Source: Candidatus Allochristensenella caecavium (lineage in GTDB: Bacteria; Bacillota; Clostridia; Christensenellales; QAND01). Taken from it: 58,168 bases of DNA. The notes under the pieces were generated by a model. The model had not been told where the DNA came from. It worked only from the letters and a program-made list of their open reading frames with translations, and did not search any database. The position numbers and the translations under genes are program-made. Location of the stretch: positions 1 through 58,168 of the forward strand of contig CAJFOS010000015.1 of NCBI GenBank assembly GCA_904397865.1, read 5' to 3'. Position 1 is the first letter of the stretch. Every line of letters begins with the position of its first letter. This document shows, piece by piece, positions 8,229 through 16,755 of the stretch.

Positions 8229-8615
8229 ATGGAACAGAAAACCATCGGTCGTTTTGAAATGACCGTGACAGAAGCAGATACCGCCGCGCATATGGGCAGC
8301 GGCAGCCTGCCGGTGTTGGCGACGCCGGCATTGGTGGCGATGATGGAACATGCGGCCTGCAACGCGCTGGCCGATACGCTGGAACCGGGGTTGACAACGG
8401 TCGGCACGCGGATGGACGTATCGCACGACGCAGCTTCGCCGCTGGGGATGCGGTGCTGGGCAGAGGCGACGCTGACGGAAACCAATGGCCGGATGTATAC
8501 GTTTTCCATTCAGGCGTTTGATGAAGCGGGGCCTATCGGCAAAGCCACGCATCAGCGCGCTTCGGTAAAGAGCGAACGGTTTATGGAAAAAACCAACGCC
8601 AAAATGCAAAAGTAA
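8229..8615 (+). CDS. FlK-like hot-dog thioesterase
   Basis: A 128-residue hot-dog-fold thioesterase of the fluoroacetyl-CoA thioesterase-like family. Thr32, Glu40 and His66 have the same spacing (8 and 26) as the Thr42-Glu50-His76 triad of FlK, within ATPALVAMMEHAAC and DVSHDAASPLG. Firmicute homologues are common and probably hydrolyse a small acyl-CoA; the natural substrate is unknown and fluoroacetate is unlikely. AAAGGAG precedes the start. It appears to be its own unit. Confidence 0.9.
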   Translation: MEQKTIGRFEMTVTEADTAAHMGSGSLPVLATPALVAMMEHAACNALADTLEPGLTTVGTRMDVSHDAASPLGMRCWAEATLTETNGRMYTFSIQAFDEAGPIGKATHQRASVKSERFMEKTNAKMQK

Positions 8616-8752
8616 CGTGTGTGCCAGCGAAAAGTCATGGCGTACATGAGAGATGAAAGCAGAGGCTTGCAGTTCCGTTGTTTGTACGGGACGCACATTT
8701 TGCCACAGCCCGTGCAGGCAGCCTTACAGGACGGATACACGGCGCACAAACG

Positions 8753-8781
8753 AAAAGGCAGGGAATTGTCCCTGCCTTTTT
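8753..8781. terminator. bidirectional intrinsic terminator
   Basis: AAGGCAGGGA pairs with TCCCTGCCTT around a 4-nt loop, flanked by A and T runs. It separates the thioesterase from the converging symporter gene. The 208 bp between the two genes hold nothing else recognisable. Confidence 0.85.
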
Positions 8782-8823
8782 GCTTGGAGGAGAACGAGAT
8801 TGTGCCGGTTCGGGCAGGCCGTT

Positions 8824-10014
8824 TTAGGCTGTCGGGGAATCGGGGGTGTCCAGCCGATTGACGATAAGGGCAATGGCCTGGTCACCGGTGACGTTGGTGG
8901 CCGTGCCGAAACTGTCCTGGGAAAAATGCAGGGCAATAATCAGCTGCTGCATGGGGTCGGTAAAACCGAGCATGGAGGCAATCAACCCCAGCGCAGCCAT
9001 GACGCCGCCGCCTGGCACGCCCGGTGCGGCCACCATCGTTATGCCCAGCATCAGGATAAACGGAGCAAACATGCCGACCGAAACGTTCATGCCGCTGGCC
9101 AGCAGGATGCCGACAGCGCCTACCACCAGGGTAATCGTATCGCCGTTGAGATTGATGGTAGCGCACAGGGGGATGGTGAAATCCGCTACGTCGCGCTGCA
9201 CGCCATTGTTGTAGGCGCATTCCAACGCCACTGGAATGGTGGAGGCGCTGGATTGTGTGCCCAGTGCCGTCAGATAGGCGGGCAGGATATTTTTCATACT
9301 GCGCATGTGGTTCTTTTTACATACGATGCTCGCCAGCGCAAATTGTGAGAGGATATACAGCACCTGCAGGATGAGAATCAGCGCGTACAATGAAGCGAAC
9401 ATCTTCACCGTCGCAAACAGACGCCCCTCTGCGGCGATGCTGCAAAACAGCCCCGCCACATGAATCGGAATCAGCGGGATAACGATTTTTTTCAGCACCA
9501 TGGAAACAATCTCCTGCAAGTCTCGAATGCCTTCCAAGAGCGTGGTTCGTTTGCTATTGGCCATGCCGATGCCCAGTACGAAGGCTAAAATCAGCGCAGT
9601 CATCACACTGAACACCGGCGGCACATCGATGGTAAACAGCGGCGCAAATCCGTTGGCTTCCAGCACATGCCCGGTGATGGGCTGGATGAACAGCGGCAAA
9701 ATCGTTTTGGCCAACCAGTAGGCTGCAAACCCCGAAAGAACGGTCGTTCCATATGCCAGCGCCAGCGTTACACCGAACAGCTTGTTGGCCTTTTTGCCCA
9801 AATCCGCCAGCCCAACGGCCACGAAGGAGACAATCAGCAACGGGATGCAAAACGATAAAAACGTGCTGAACAGCGAAGTGAACGTGACGAAAAGGCGAAT
9901 AAGCATTTGATAGGCGCTGCTTTGCGCAATGCCGAACCAGCCGCCCGCTAAACCAATGAGCATACCGCCTGCCATGCCGCACAGCAGCCGAATCAGGAGC
10001 TTGAATTGTTTCAT
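8824..10014 (-). CDS. dicarboxylate/amino acid:cation symporter (DAACS family)
   Basis: A 396-residue transporter of the glutamate/serine:cation symporter family. The Ser-rich re-entrant loop reads TALGTQSSASTIPVALECA, followed by CATINLNGDTITL and PGVPGGGVMAALG, which correspond to the HP1, TM7 and HP2 regions of GltPh-type carriers. It imports a dicarboxylate or small amino acid with Na+ or H+. SstT/GltP-type specificity cannot be separated by eye. AAGGAGG precedes the ATG. Probably monocistronic. Confidence 0.92.
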   Translation of the reverse strand: MKQFKLLIRLLCGMAGGMLIGLAGGWFGIAQSSAYQMLIRLFVTFTSLFSTFLSFCIPLLIVSFVAVGLADLGKKANKLFGVTLALAYGTTVLSGFAAYWLAKTILPLFIQPITGHVLEANGFAPLFTIDVPPVFSVMTALILAFVLGIGMANSKRTTLLEGIRDLQEIVSMVLKKIVIPLIPIHVAGLFCSIAAEGRLFATVKMFASLYALILILQVLYILSQFALASIVCKKNHMRSMKNILPAYLTALGTQSSASTIPVALECAYNNGVQRDVADFTIPLCATINLNGDTITLVVGAVGILLASGMNVSVGMFAPFILMLGITMVAAPGVPGGGVMAALGLIASMLGFTDPMQQLIIALHFSQDSFGTATNVTGDQAIALIVNRLDTPDSPTA

Positions 10015-10239
10015 TGCGTCCTCCTTAGGGAAACTTCAAAAGAAAAAGACGGAAAACGTCTGTCTTTGTCTGCATGCATTATCATAATCAAAGATTAAGA
10101 AAATATAAAGAGGAAAAATACAGATAGGCGTCCACTATCGAAAAAGAAGCGGGCAGGACGCCGGATTTAGGCGGATTTGACGGAGGAACCGGGCTTGTGG
10201 TATCGTCCCGATAAACGGGAAGCAAAGGGGGGAGAGGGC

Positions 10240-10992
10240 ATGCAAACGGAATTTATCAATTTGACCGAACAAAACCTGGCGGAGGAACATTTGTGCTGCA
10301 TCATTCGCAGCAAAAAAGCACATCCGGGGGTGGAGGCCAAGCGGCGGTGGCTTTCACAGCGGCTTCAAGAAGGGCATGTCTTCCGCAAACTGAATGAAAA
10401 GGCGACGGTATTTATCGAATACGCGCCGCTGGAAAGGGCATGGGTGCCCATCGTCGGGGAGAATTATCTATACCTGTATTGTCTTTGGGTGACGGGAAAC
10501 CACAAAGGGAAGGGGTATGGACGGGCGCTGATGGAATATTGCCTGGCCGATGCCAGGAGAAAGGGAAAATCCGGAGTGTGCATGCTGGGGGCCCAAAAGC
10601 AGAAGGCTTGGCTTTCGGACCAGGCGTTTGCCAAAAAGTTTGGGTTTGAAGTGGTTGATACCACGGAAAACGGATACGAATTGCTTGCCCTCTCCTTCGA
10701 TGGCACGGCGCCGGCGTTTACGCCCGCGGCTAAAAAGGGAACGATTGCCGACCAGGCGCTTACCATCTATTATGATATGCAGTGCCCTTATATCGAGCAA
10801 AGCGTGGAAAAAATCCGTACATATTGCCAGGCCAATGAGATACCCGCCTCCTTTATCCGGGTGGATACGCTGGAAAAAGCGAAGCAAGTGCCGGGCGCAT
10901 TCAACAATTGGGGCGTATTTTACAAGGGACGTTTTCAGACGGTAAATCTGCTCGACATTCCGCATCTGCAACGACTTGTCCGTACCCCATGA
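10240..10992 (+). CDS. GNAT acetyltransferase with C-terminal YoaP domain
   Basis: A 250-residue two-domain protein. Residues 1-170 form a GNAT acetyltransferase (acetyl-CoA loop in VTGNHKGKGYGRALMEY). Residues about 185-250 match the YoaP-like domain, a short thioredoxin-like segment (YYDMQCPYIEQSVEKIRTYC; FNNWGVFYKGRFQTVNLLD). The start at 10240 follows a GGGGGGAG site; an in-frame start at 10177 lacks one. Substrate unknown. Another GNAT gene follows 98 bp downstream. Confidence 0.9.
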   Translation: MQTEFINLTEQNLAEEHLCCIIRSKKAHPGVEAKRRWLSQRLQEGHVFRKLNEKATVFIEYAPLERAWVPIVGENYLYLYCLWVTGNHKGKGYGRALMEYCLADARRKGKSGVCMLGAQKQKAWLSDQAFAKKFGFEVVDTTENGYELLALSFDGTAPAFTPAAKKGTIADQALTIYYDMQCPYIEQSVEKIRTYCQANEIPASFIRVDTLEKAKQVPGAFNNWGVFYKGRFQTVNLLDIPHLQRLVRTP

Positions 10993-11090
10993 TACAAGAC
11001 TGCCACGCAGCCAATAAATATGCGCCGTCGCAGAGACTGTTCACGGCGCTCTTTGGAGAGCAAAGCGCATCCATGGAAAGGAGACTCGCT

Positions 11091-11537
11091 ATGCATTTGT
11101 ATCGTTTATCCGCTGAACAAACCGAACAACTTCGGCCCTGTTTGCAGGAGTTGGCGGAACATCACAACGCGGTTTCCCGCCATTTTCGCGGCGCATTTCC
11201 TACGCTGCCGCTGGACCAGCGGCTCGCGGGGTTTACCGAGGATGTCCGCGCGGGCCGTTCGCACATCTGTGCGTTGATGGACGGCGATGCCGTTGCAGGC
11301 TTTTGCAAGGTGAATCTTGCCGGCGAACAGGGGACGCTGCATTACCTGGTGCTGCGCAAAGCCTACCGCGGTCAGGGTTGGGGAAAACAGCTGATGGACT
11401 GGGCCATGCGGGTGTTTGCCGATGCACAGGTCAAGCGTATTGAGGTACAGGTTGTGGACGGCAACCCCGCGCAACGGCTGTATGAAGCGTACGGATTTGC
11501 CGTAAAAACGCTGAACATGGAGAAAACATGCCCATGA
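11091..11537 (+). CDS. GNAT-family N-acetyltransferase
   Basis: A 148-residue single-domain acetyltransferase. The acetyl-CoA-binding motif is LRKAYRGQGWGKQLMDWA, followed by RIEVQVVDGNPAQRLYEAYGF, a classical GNAT ending. An open frame extends upstream to 10908 inside the preceding gene, but ATG 11091 has AAAGGAG seven bases upstream and gives the family's normal length. A terminator follows. Substrate unknown. Confidence 0.92.
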   Translation: MHLYRLSAEQTEQLRPCLQELAEHHNAVSRHFRGAFPTLPLDQRLAGFTEDVRAGRSHICALMDGDAVAGFCKVNLAGEQGTLHYLVLRKAYRGQGWGKQLMDWAMRVFADAQVKRIEVQVVDGNPAQRLYEAYGFAVKTLNMEKTCP

Positions 11538-11543
11538 ACCGAT

Positions 11544-11586
11544 AAAAAAACAGGCACGCTTTTATCAGCAGCGTGCCTGTTTTTTT
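11544..11586. terminator. intrinsic terminator
   Basis: AAAAAACAGGCACGC pairs with GCGTGCCTGTTTTTT, a 15-bp stem with A/T flanks. It ends the GNAT gene and can also serve the converging DUF3343 gene. Confidence 0.9.
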
Positions 11587-11616
11587 CGTTGCCCAGTTGT
11601 GGAAAAAACCGTCCAT

Positions 11617-11901
11617 TCATACCGAATCGGGGGCTGGCGAAGAAAAGGGGAACGGGGTGCAGCATTCGCCTGGATATACGGCAAAATACCGAACCTGCGC
11701 TTGGTCCATTCCCCCTGCCTGTAACCACGAACGTGCGGCGGGCACGTCGTCCGGAGCCAGCCGCAGCGAAATGCCACAGCTATGCGTGATGGCACGCAGC
11801 GTCGGCATTACGGTAAAGGGGATTTGGCCCTGCAGCCGCCGTTGTGCCGCCATGGCCGCATGGGTGGATACAAACGCCAAAAGAGCGTATTCCATCTTCA
11901 C
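11617..11901 (-). CDS. DUF3343 protein (putative Se/S carrier-like)
   Basis: A 94-residue protein with the DUF3343 pattern: an N-terminal strand-helix (MEYALLAFVSTHAAMAAQRRL), a Pro/Met region, then HSCGISLRL. Family members pair with YedF in genomes that use selenium outside selenoproteins and are annotated as putative Se/S carriers. Its ATG overlaps the yedF stop, so the two are translationally coupled. Together with the cluster at 15-23 kb this supports a role in selenium delivery, though that role is inference for the family as a whole. Confidence 0.88.
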   Translation of the reverse strand: MKMEYALLAFVSTHAAMAAQRRLQGQIPFTVMPTLRAITHSCGISLRLAPDDVPAARSWLQAGGMDQAQVRYFAVYPGECCTPFPFSSPAPDSV

Positions 11902-12500
11902 AGCGTGATAACCTTCTGTGCCAGCTGCAACGCCTGGGTGATGTCATACATGTTGCTGACAGTGCCGATTTGCAGCTTTTCGGTCAGTCCGTAATAATTC
12001 AGGCACGTACCGCATACCAGAATCTCCACCCCTTTTTCCTGCAATGCCCGCAGGTGTTCGACTACCTGCGCGTCCAGCACTGGCAGATAAACCCCTTCGT
12101 TCATAAAGACGATGGAAGCGGGCAATGCGTCGCCCTGTGCGATGGTATAGAAAAACATGCGCATCAGATTGGTGCCCAGTTCTTCGCTTCCCGCGCCGAT
12201 GATTTTGCGCGGGACAAAAACGGCGGTCTGCCCGCCCGATGATGCCGGCGCGGGTGCGGCCTGTTCAAGTATCGCTTCGCAGGCCTCGCAGGATTGGGTA
12301 AAGGAAACGCGAAAATCGTTTCCCATCGGCGTCACGCTGCAGGCGTATCCTTGGCTTTGGGCAAGCTTCTGCAAATTTTGTACCGCAATTGCATTATCCA
12401 CATCCACCGCAAACGCCTGCTGGCCGCCGTCTATCTCCTTCTTTGCCATCAGGACAGGGATGGGGCAGTTCTTGCCCCGGGCATCTATTATCGTCGCCAT
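11898..12500 (-). CDS. yedF: sulfurtransferase-like selenium metabolism protein YedF
   Basis: A 200-residue protein with two domains. Residues 1-75 are TusA/SirA-like with the active-site CPIP at 12-15. The C-terminal half (about 95-200) is DsrE-like, containing LVCGTCLNYYGL. This fusion is the YedF family, linked by comparative genomics to selenium metabolism and to SDMH systems. The ATG at 12500 follows AGGAGG; an in-frame start at 12527 lacks it. It is transcribed with DUF3343 from an extended -10 promoter. Confidence 0.93.
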   Translation of the reverse strand: MATIIDARGKNCPIPVLMAKKEIDGGQQAFAVDVDNAIAVQNLQKLAQSQGYACSVTPMGNDFRVSFTQSCEACEAILEQAAPAPASSGGQTAVFVPRKIIGAGSEELGTNLMRMFFYTIAQGDALPASIVFMNEGVYLPVLDAQVVEHLRALQEKGVEILVCGTCLNYYGLTEKLQIGTVSNMYDITQALQLAQKVITL

Positions 12501-12530
12501 GTTTGTATTCCTCCTGTTTATCTTCATGTT

Positions 12531-12539
12531 ATTATAGCA
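12531..12539 (-). promoter_or_regulatory. extended -10 promoter of yedF
   Basis: Read on the minus strand, TGC-TATAAT lies 31 bp before the yedF start codon. The expected -35 position is poor, as often with extended -10 promoters. Confidence 0.55.
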
Positions 12540-12571
12540 TACGCACAGCGTTGGTCATACAGCAGCGGGCT

Positions 12572-12600
12572 TTGAATTTTGCCGTATAACGTGGTAGACT
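12572..12600 (+). promoter_or_regulatory. promoter of map
   Basis: TTGAAT (12572-12577), 17 bp, TAGACT (12595-12600) preceded by TGG, an extended -10. It points into the methionine aminopeptidase gene 35 bp away. Confidence 0.7.
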
Positions 12601-12634
12601 GGCGGCAGAACGAACAGGGAAGAAGGCGTATGAC

Positions 12635-13498
12635 ATGCAGGTAAATGAACCATGCTGGTGTAAGAGCGGCAAAGCGTATGGGCAATGCCACCAGGCGTTT
12701 GACCAGAAACTCGATAGCTACCGCCGCAAACATAAAATCGTTCCCCGGCGGGACATGATTAAAAATGAAAAACAAATCGACGGCATTCGGGAAGCAGGCA
12801 AAATCAACACGGCTGTATTGGATTTGGTAGCCCGTGAAATCCGTCCGGGAATGTCCACGGAACAAATCAATACCATCGTCCATGAATACACCCTTTCCCA
12901 AGGGGCGATTCCAGCAACGCTGCATTATCAGGGCTTCCCCAAAAGCGTATGCACGTCCATCAATGACGAAGTCTGTCATGGCATCCCAAGTCCCACGCGC
13001 ATCCTGCAGGTAGGCGATATTATCAATGTGGACTGTACAACCATCTATAAAGGCTATTATGCGGACGCTTCGCGCATGTTTTGTATTGGGCCGGTTGGCC
13101 CCAAGCGGCAAAAGCTGGTGGAGGTGGCCAAGGAATGCCGCGATTTGGGTGTCGAAGCCGTGCGTCCCTGGGGGTATCTGGGTGATGTGGGGGCGGCCAT
13201 CAACGGTCATGCCCGCAAGCATGGCTATACGGTAATTCGCGATATCGGCGGCCACGGCGTGGGGCTGCAGTTTCATGAAGACCCCTATGTCTGCCATATT
13301 GGGAAAAAGGGTACGGGCATGCTGCTGGTTCCCGGCATGGTGTTCACCATTGAACCGATGGTCAACATGGGCCGCGCCGAATTTTATGAGGATGCAGATA
13401 ACGGATGGACGATTTATACCGATGACGGATTGCCCTCGGCGCAGTGGGAAGTGACCTTAGCTGTGACCGAAACCGGCACCGAGATTTTGACTTATTGA
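12635..13498 (+). CDS. map: type I methionine aminopeptidase with N-terminal SEC-C motif
   Basis: A 287-residue enzyme that removes N-terminal Met from nascent proteins. All five metal ligands of the pita-bread fold are in place: Asp133, Asp144, His207, Glu240 and Glu272. Residues 1-25 hold a SEC-C zinc motif (C7-x-C9 ... C18-H19), as in the longer Firmicute MetAP form; SEC-C motifs are thought to help ribosome or SecA contact. It is monocistronic, with its own promoter and a perfect terminator. Confidence 0.97.
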   Translation: MQVNEPCWCKSGKAYGQCHQAFDQKLDSYRRKHKIVPRRDMIKNEKQIDGIREAGKINTAVLDLVAREIRPGMSTEQINTIVHEYTLSQGAIPATLHYQGFPKSVCTSINDEVCHGIPSPTRILQVGDIINVDCTTIYKGYYADASRMFCIGPVGPKRQKLVEVAKECRDLGVEAVRPWGYLGDVGAAINGHARKHGYTVIRDIGGHGVGLQFHEDPYVCHIGKKGTGMLLVPGMVFTIEPMVNMGRAEFYEDADNGWTIYTDDGLPSAQWEVTLAVTETGTEILTY

Positions 13499-13539
13499 GA
13501 TGTGCCGCCGCGTATATATCGGGCGGTGATGAAACATTG

Positions 13540-13567
13540 AAAAAGGCAAGCATATGCTTGCCTTTTT
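13540..13567. terminator. perfectly palindromic bidirectional terminator
   Basis: AAAAAGGCAAGCAT and its exact complement ATGCTTGCCTTTTT are adjacent. It ends map and the converging DUF5131 gene. Confidence 0.9.
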
Positions 13568-13582
13568 ATAATGATGCGCGAC

Positions 13583-14359
13583 TCAGCGGGAGACGCCCTC
13601 GCTGCATTTACCGCACGCAGGGCATTTGTGCGCTGCTTTCGGGACGAAAGCAATCCCTGCTTTTTGGGCCTGTGCGTGCTGGTCAGGACGGCGGACGCGA
13701 TAGATTTTCCCATCCTTTTTCAGCCTTGCCCCCGTTTGCTTAAAGGAGAAAGCGACGTTGGCTTCCATACATTGCCGGCGTAAATCAAGTATCCACGCAT
13801 AATCGCATACGCGCGCCTGACGGCCGGATTCACCGCCAGCCACCACCGCCTGCACCCATGGCCCTAGGTAGGCAGACAGGTCGATGTGTTCAAGCAATGG
13901 CTCGCAGATGATGGTTTTCTCTGCAATGGGCACCTGGCGGAAGATAGGCAGCCGATAATCCGCCCGGTCCTGGTTTTCCACTGTGCAGCCGATGCCCACA
14001 TTGGCATAGCCTGCGCCCCAGTCCGGCGGAAGACATGCCTGCAAGCGGTCAATGCGTTTGGTGATGAAGAAAAAGAAGACGTCGCTGCGTTGCCGTATCA
14101 TCGCCCAAGCCTGCGGCCGCCAGGCATCCGCATCAGCGAGCAAAAAATCCGAAGTAAAACACAGCCCCACCTGCGCGCCCGGCGGGATTTTGTATGCGCC
14201 CTGCCGGTCACGGCGCAGCGGGAGGTCGAAATCCCGGTTTTTGGAGACGGAGGTGCTGTCCCGTTCGTATTGGGCGTCCATGCGATAGACATAACAATGC
14301 TGGCATCCTGGCGAAATTTTATGACAGCCGTGCCAGGGGTTCCAGGTTATCATATTCAT
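13583..14359 (-). CDS. DUF5131 (phage Gp37/Gp68-family) protein
   Basis: A 258-residue protein with the DUF5131 start (WNPWHGCHKISPGCQHCY). Cys12, Cys19 and Cys22 form a conserved cluster, as in distant radical-SAM-like proteins. Later motifs are LCFTSDFLLADAD, FFFITKR and VVAGGESGRQAR, and a C-terminal CPACGKC suggests a second metal site. The family name comes from mycobacteriophage proteins, but chromosomal copies in Firmicutes are common and nothing phage-like lies nearby. An alternative ATG is two codons downstream. Function unknown. Confidence 0.85.
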   Translation of the reverse strand: MNMITWNPWHGCHKISPGCQHCYVYRMDAQYERDSTSVSKNRDFDLPLRRDRQGAYKIPPGAQVGLCFTSDFLLADADAWRPQAWAMIRQRSDVFFFFITKRIDRLQACLPPDWGAGYANVGIGCTVENQDRADYRLPIFRQVPIAEKTIICEPLLEHIDLSAYLGPWVQAVVAGGESGRQARVCDYAWILDLRRQCMEANVAFSFKQTGARLKKDGKIYRVRRPDQHAQAQKAGIAFVPKAAHKCPACGKCSEGVSR

Positions 14360-14610
14360 CCGTCGTCGCCTCCTTTGGCCCCATTATACGCAAAACAGCG
14401 TATCAACGCCAGCTGCGCGGGTGCACGTCCGCCTCTGAAGACGGCGGAAGGGCGGCACTGTGCATGCAGATGGATAACCGGTATTTTGCAAACCATCCAT
14501 GATACGCAGTTTGCTTCCATAAGGGGCTTCAGCGTTCGCCGCCTGCACGAATTCATAAAACAGGCGGTGTGGGCAACCCTACCCATAAAAGCACAAGGGA
14601 GGCCATGCGA

Positions 14611-14946
14611 ATGAAAAATTCCCCCATCCTGCATCAGCTGAAGCAACAGATGCGCCCCGCCCGCAAACGCAAAGGATATGCCATCGAAACGCTGGCTGCG
14701 CGGCTGAATATCAGCGCCCGCCATCTGGCAGCCGTGGAGAACGGGTCGAAACGCCCAAGTCTGGAGTTGTTTTGCGCCATTGCCAAGGAACTGGACCTCT
14801 CGCTGGATGCGATGAATATGGAATTGACCAAACCCCATGAAGCCGAACATGCTCAGCTTCTTTATCTATTGGAGACGTGCAATGCCAGGGAATTGCATGT
14901 AATGGCTCAGCTGGCCCAGGCCGTTTTGCCAATTTTGCGCGCTTAG
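14611..14946 (+). CDS. XRE-family helix-turn-helix protein
   Basis: A 111-residue protein with an XRE helix-turn-helix at about residues 10-65 (KGYAIETLAARLNISARHLAAVENGSKRPSLELF) and a helical C-terminal tail of about 45 residues. The ATG at 14611 is eight bases after GGAGG; starts upstream (14569, 14605) are badly spaced. It precedes the SDMH cluster in the same direction but 250 bp and a promoter lie between, so a link to those genes is unproven. Confidence 0.88.
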   Translation: MKNSPILHQLKQQMRPARKRKGYAIETLAARLNISARHLAAVENGSKRPSLELFCAIAKELDLSLDAMNMELTKPHEAEHAQLLYLLETCNARELHVMAQLAQAVLPILRA

Positions 14947-15142
14947 AAGCATCCCGCGCGCCGCTGGATAAAGCCGCCGCCTTTTTTACAGAAAAAACAA
15001 ATTTTCTTTCCTGAACCGGCGAATTGCCATTTTTTGTCCGTTTTGTTGCGCTATCATAAACATAGAAACCGGGAAAGTGGGAAACAAGTGGCAGTTTGCG
15101 GACGTTTTTTGTGGCCGGGTGGATGGAAAAACCGAAAGAGTC

Positions 15143-15151
15143 TGTTATAAT
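15143..15151 (+). promoter_or_regulatory. extended -10 promoter of the SDMH accessory operon
   Basis: TG-T-TATAAT, a perfect extended -10, lies 49 bp before the preferred yqeC start. It shows that the frame open from 15077 cannot be used from its first ATG, because that lies upstream of the promoter. The region 14947-15142 otherwise holds no gene. Confidence 0.65.
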
Positions 15152-15199
15152 AACTGCGATTCAGTCTGTCAAAATGATGCCGGAAAGGATGGAAAACGC

Positions 15200-15976
15200 T
15201 TGCAAATCTGGCAATGCCGACAGCACTGCCTTCGCCCGTTGCAGGGGCCGACAGCGCTGTTGGATGCGTTGTTTGGCAAAGAAAAAAGCGCGCCGCTGGC
15301 CGCGTTTGTCGGCGCGGGCGGCAAAAGCACGCTGATAGATGCGCTTGGCGTGCAGGCGGCGCGCCGGGGTTGGCATGCGCTGATAAGTACGACGACGCAC
15401 ATCTGGCGCCCGGACGGCGGCGTCGTGACGGTGCAGGATAGCCCCGCGAAGCTGGCGGCTGTTTGCCGTACACATGCCGTTGTTACGGCAGGACAACCCG
15501 ATGGAAACGGCAAGCTGGCGATGCTGCCAGCGTTGAGTTGGAAACGGATGCGCGGGCAGGTGGATATCATCCTTCTGGAAGCCGATGGCGCCAAGGGCCG
15601 CCCTATCAAGGCGCCGCGTACACACGAACCCGTCTTGCCGCCGCAGGTGACGCATGTGTGTGCGGTGGTGGGGTTGCACGCGCTGGGGCAGACGTTGGAA
15701 CAGGCAGGCTTTGGCATGCAAGCGCTCGGCCGCGTGCTGGCAAAGACGCCGCAGGAAACGGTGGAAGCGATGGACATTGTGCGCCTGTGTGCGAGCAAAG
15801 CAGGCGGGCGCAAGCATGTGCCTGCACACGCGCGTTATTGTGTATGCCTGCATCAGGCGGATACACCCCGCCGCCTGGCCCAGGCGGCGCGCATCGCCGA
15901 TGCGCTGGAGGAACGGGGCATTTGCTGTTTGATTACAGCTGGCAGAGAGGAGAACGGCCATGCGGGTATTGATTAA
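15200..15976 (+). CDS. yqeC: selenium-dependent hydroxylase accessory protein YqeC
   Basis: A P-loop protein of 258 residues from TTG 15200. The Walker A motif GAGGKST (38-44) lies in FVGAGGKSTLIDAL, followed by STTTHIWRP and LLEADGAKGRPIKAP, which mark YqeC. The family occurs next to YqeB and XdhC in genomes with selenium-dependent molybdenum hydroxylases and is needed for their maturation by genomic inference. The TTG is chosen because the promoter -10 at 15146-15151 and GGAAAGGATGG lie just upstream. Its end overlaps yqeB by 17 bp. Confidence 0.9.
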   Translation: MQIWQCRQHCLRPLQGPTALLDALFGKEKSAPLAAFVGAGGKSTLIDALGVQAARRGWHALISTTTHIWRPDGGVVTVQDSPAKLAAVCRTHAVVTAGQPDGNGKLAMLPALSWKRMRGQVDIILLEADGAKGRPIKAPRTHEPVLPPQVTHVCAVVGLHALGQTLEQAGFGMQALGRVLAKTPQETVEAMDIVRLCASKAGGRKHVPAHARYCVCLHQADTPRRLAQAARIADALEERGICCLITAGREENGHAGID

Positions 15977-16742
15977 AGGCGCAGGAGACCTGGCCAGCGG
16001 CATTGCCAAACGGCTGTATGCCTGTGGCATGCAGGTGCTGATGACGGAAATCGCCGTGCCGACAACGGTACGCCGTACGGTGGCTTATTCACGTGCGGTC
16101 TATGAAGGGAGCGCCGAGGTGGAGGGCCTATGCGCAGTCTGCGCGCCGGATGCACAGACCGCCGTCCAATGGGCGGCACAGGGGAAATTGGTGGTGCTGG
16201 TGGACCCGTCCGCCGCGGTGCGCACGGCCTATGCGCCGGATGTTGTAGTGGATGCGATTTTGGCCAAACGCAATTTGGGGACGGCCTTGTCGGATGCGCC
16301 GCGGGTAATTGGCGTCGGCCCCGGGTTTACAGCGGGAAAAGACTGCCATGCGGTGGTGGAAACGCAGCGCGGGCATGATTTGGGCCGTGTGCTCTGGCGG
16401 GGAAGCGCCAAAGCAAATACCGGTGTGCCCGGCAACATTGGCGGCTATACGACACAACGGCTGATACGCGCTGGTGCGGACGGACGATTTATCCCCCGGG
16501 CCGCCATTGGAGACCAGGTACGGGCGGGGCAGGTGGTCGCCCATGTGGAAGGGACGCCTGTATACGCACAGATTGACGGCGTGCTGCGCGGGTTGCTGCA
16601 AGAAGGGGTGCCTGTGCACGCGGGTATGAAAGCAGGCGATGTAGACCCACGCGGCTGTGTGGAACATTGTTTTACCATCTCCGATAAGGCGCGCGCCATT
16701 GGCGGTGGTGTGTTGGAGGCGGCGCTGGCGGTGCGCCGGTAA
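15960..16742 (+). CDS. yqeB: selenium-dependent molybdenum hydroxylase system protein YqeB (EF2563 family)
   Basis: A 260-residue protein. It begins with a nucleotide-binding segment (VLIKGAGDLASGIAKRL) and includes LVDPSA, GVGPGFTAGKDCHAVVET, NTGVPGNIGGY and a biotinyl-like end (GDQVRAGQVVAHVEG). This set identifies the EF2563/YqeB family, the defining marker of the SDMH system with orphan SelD in many genomes. Its chemistry is unknown; handling of a selenium-containing Mo ligand is the common proposal. It overlaps yqeC and precedes the XdhC-like gene by 13 bp. Confidence 0.93.
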   Translation: MRVLIKGAGDLASGIAKRLYACGMQVLMTEIAVPTTVRRTVAYSRAVYEGSAEVEGLCAVCAPDAQTAVQWAAQGKLVVLVDPSAAVRTAYAPDVVVDAILAKRNLGTALSDAPRVIGVGPGFTAGKDCHAVVETQRGHDLGRVLWRGSAKANTGVPGNIGGYTTQRLIRAGADGRFIPRAAIGDQVRAGQVVAHVEGTPVYAQIDGVLRGLLQEGVPVHAGMKAGDVDPRGCVEHCFTISDKARAIGGGVLEAALAVRR

Positions 16743-16755
16743 GGAGGGAACGCGG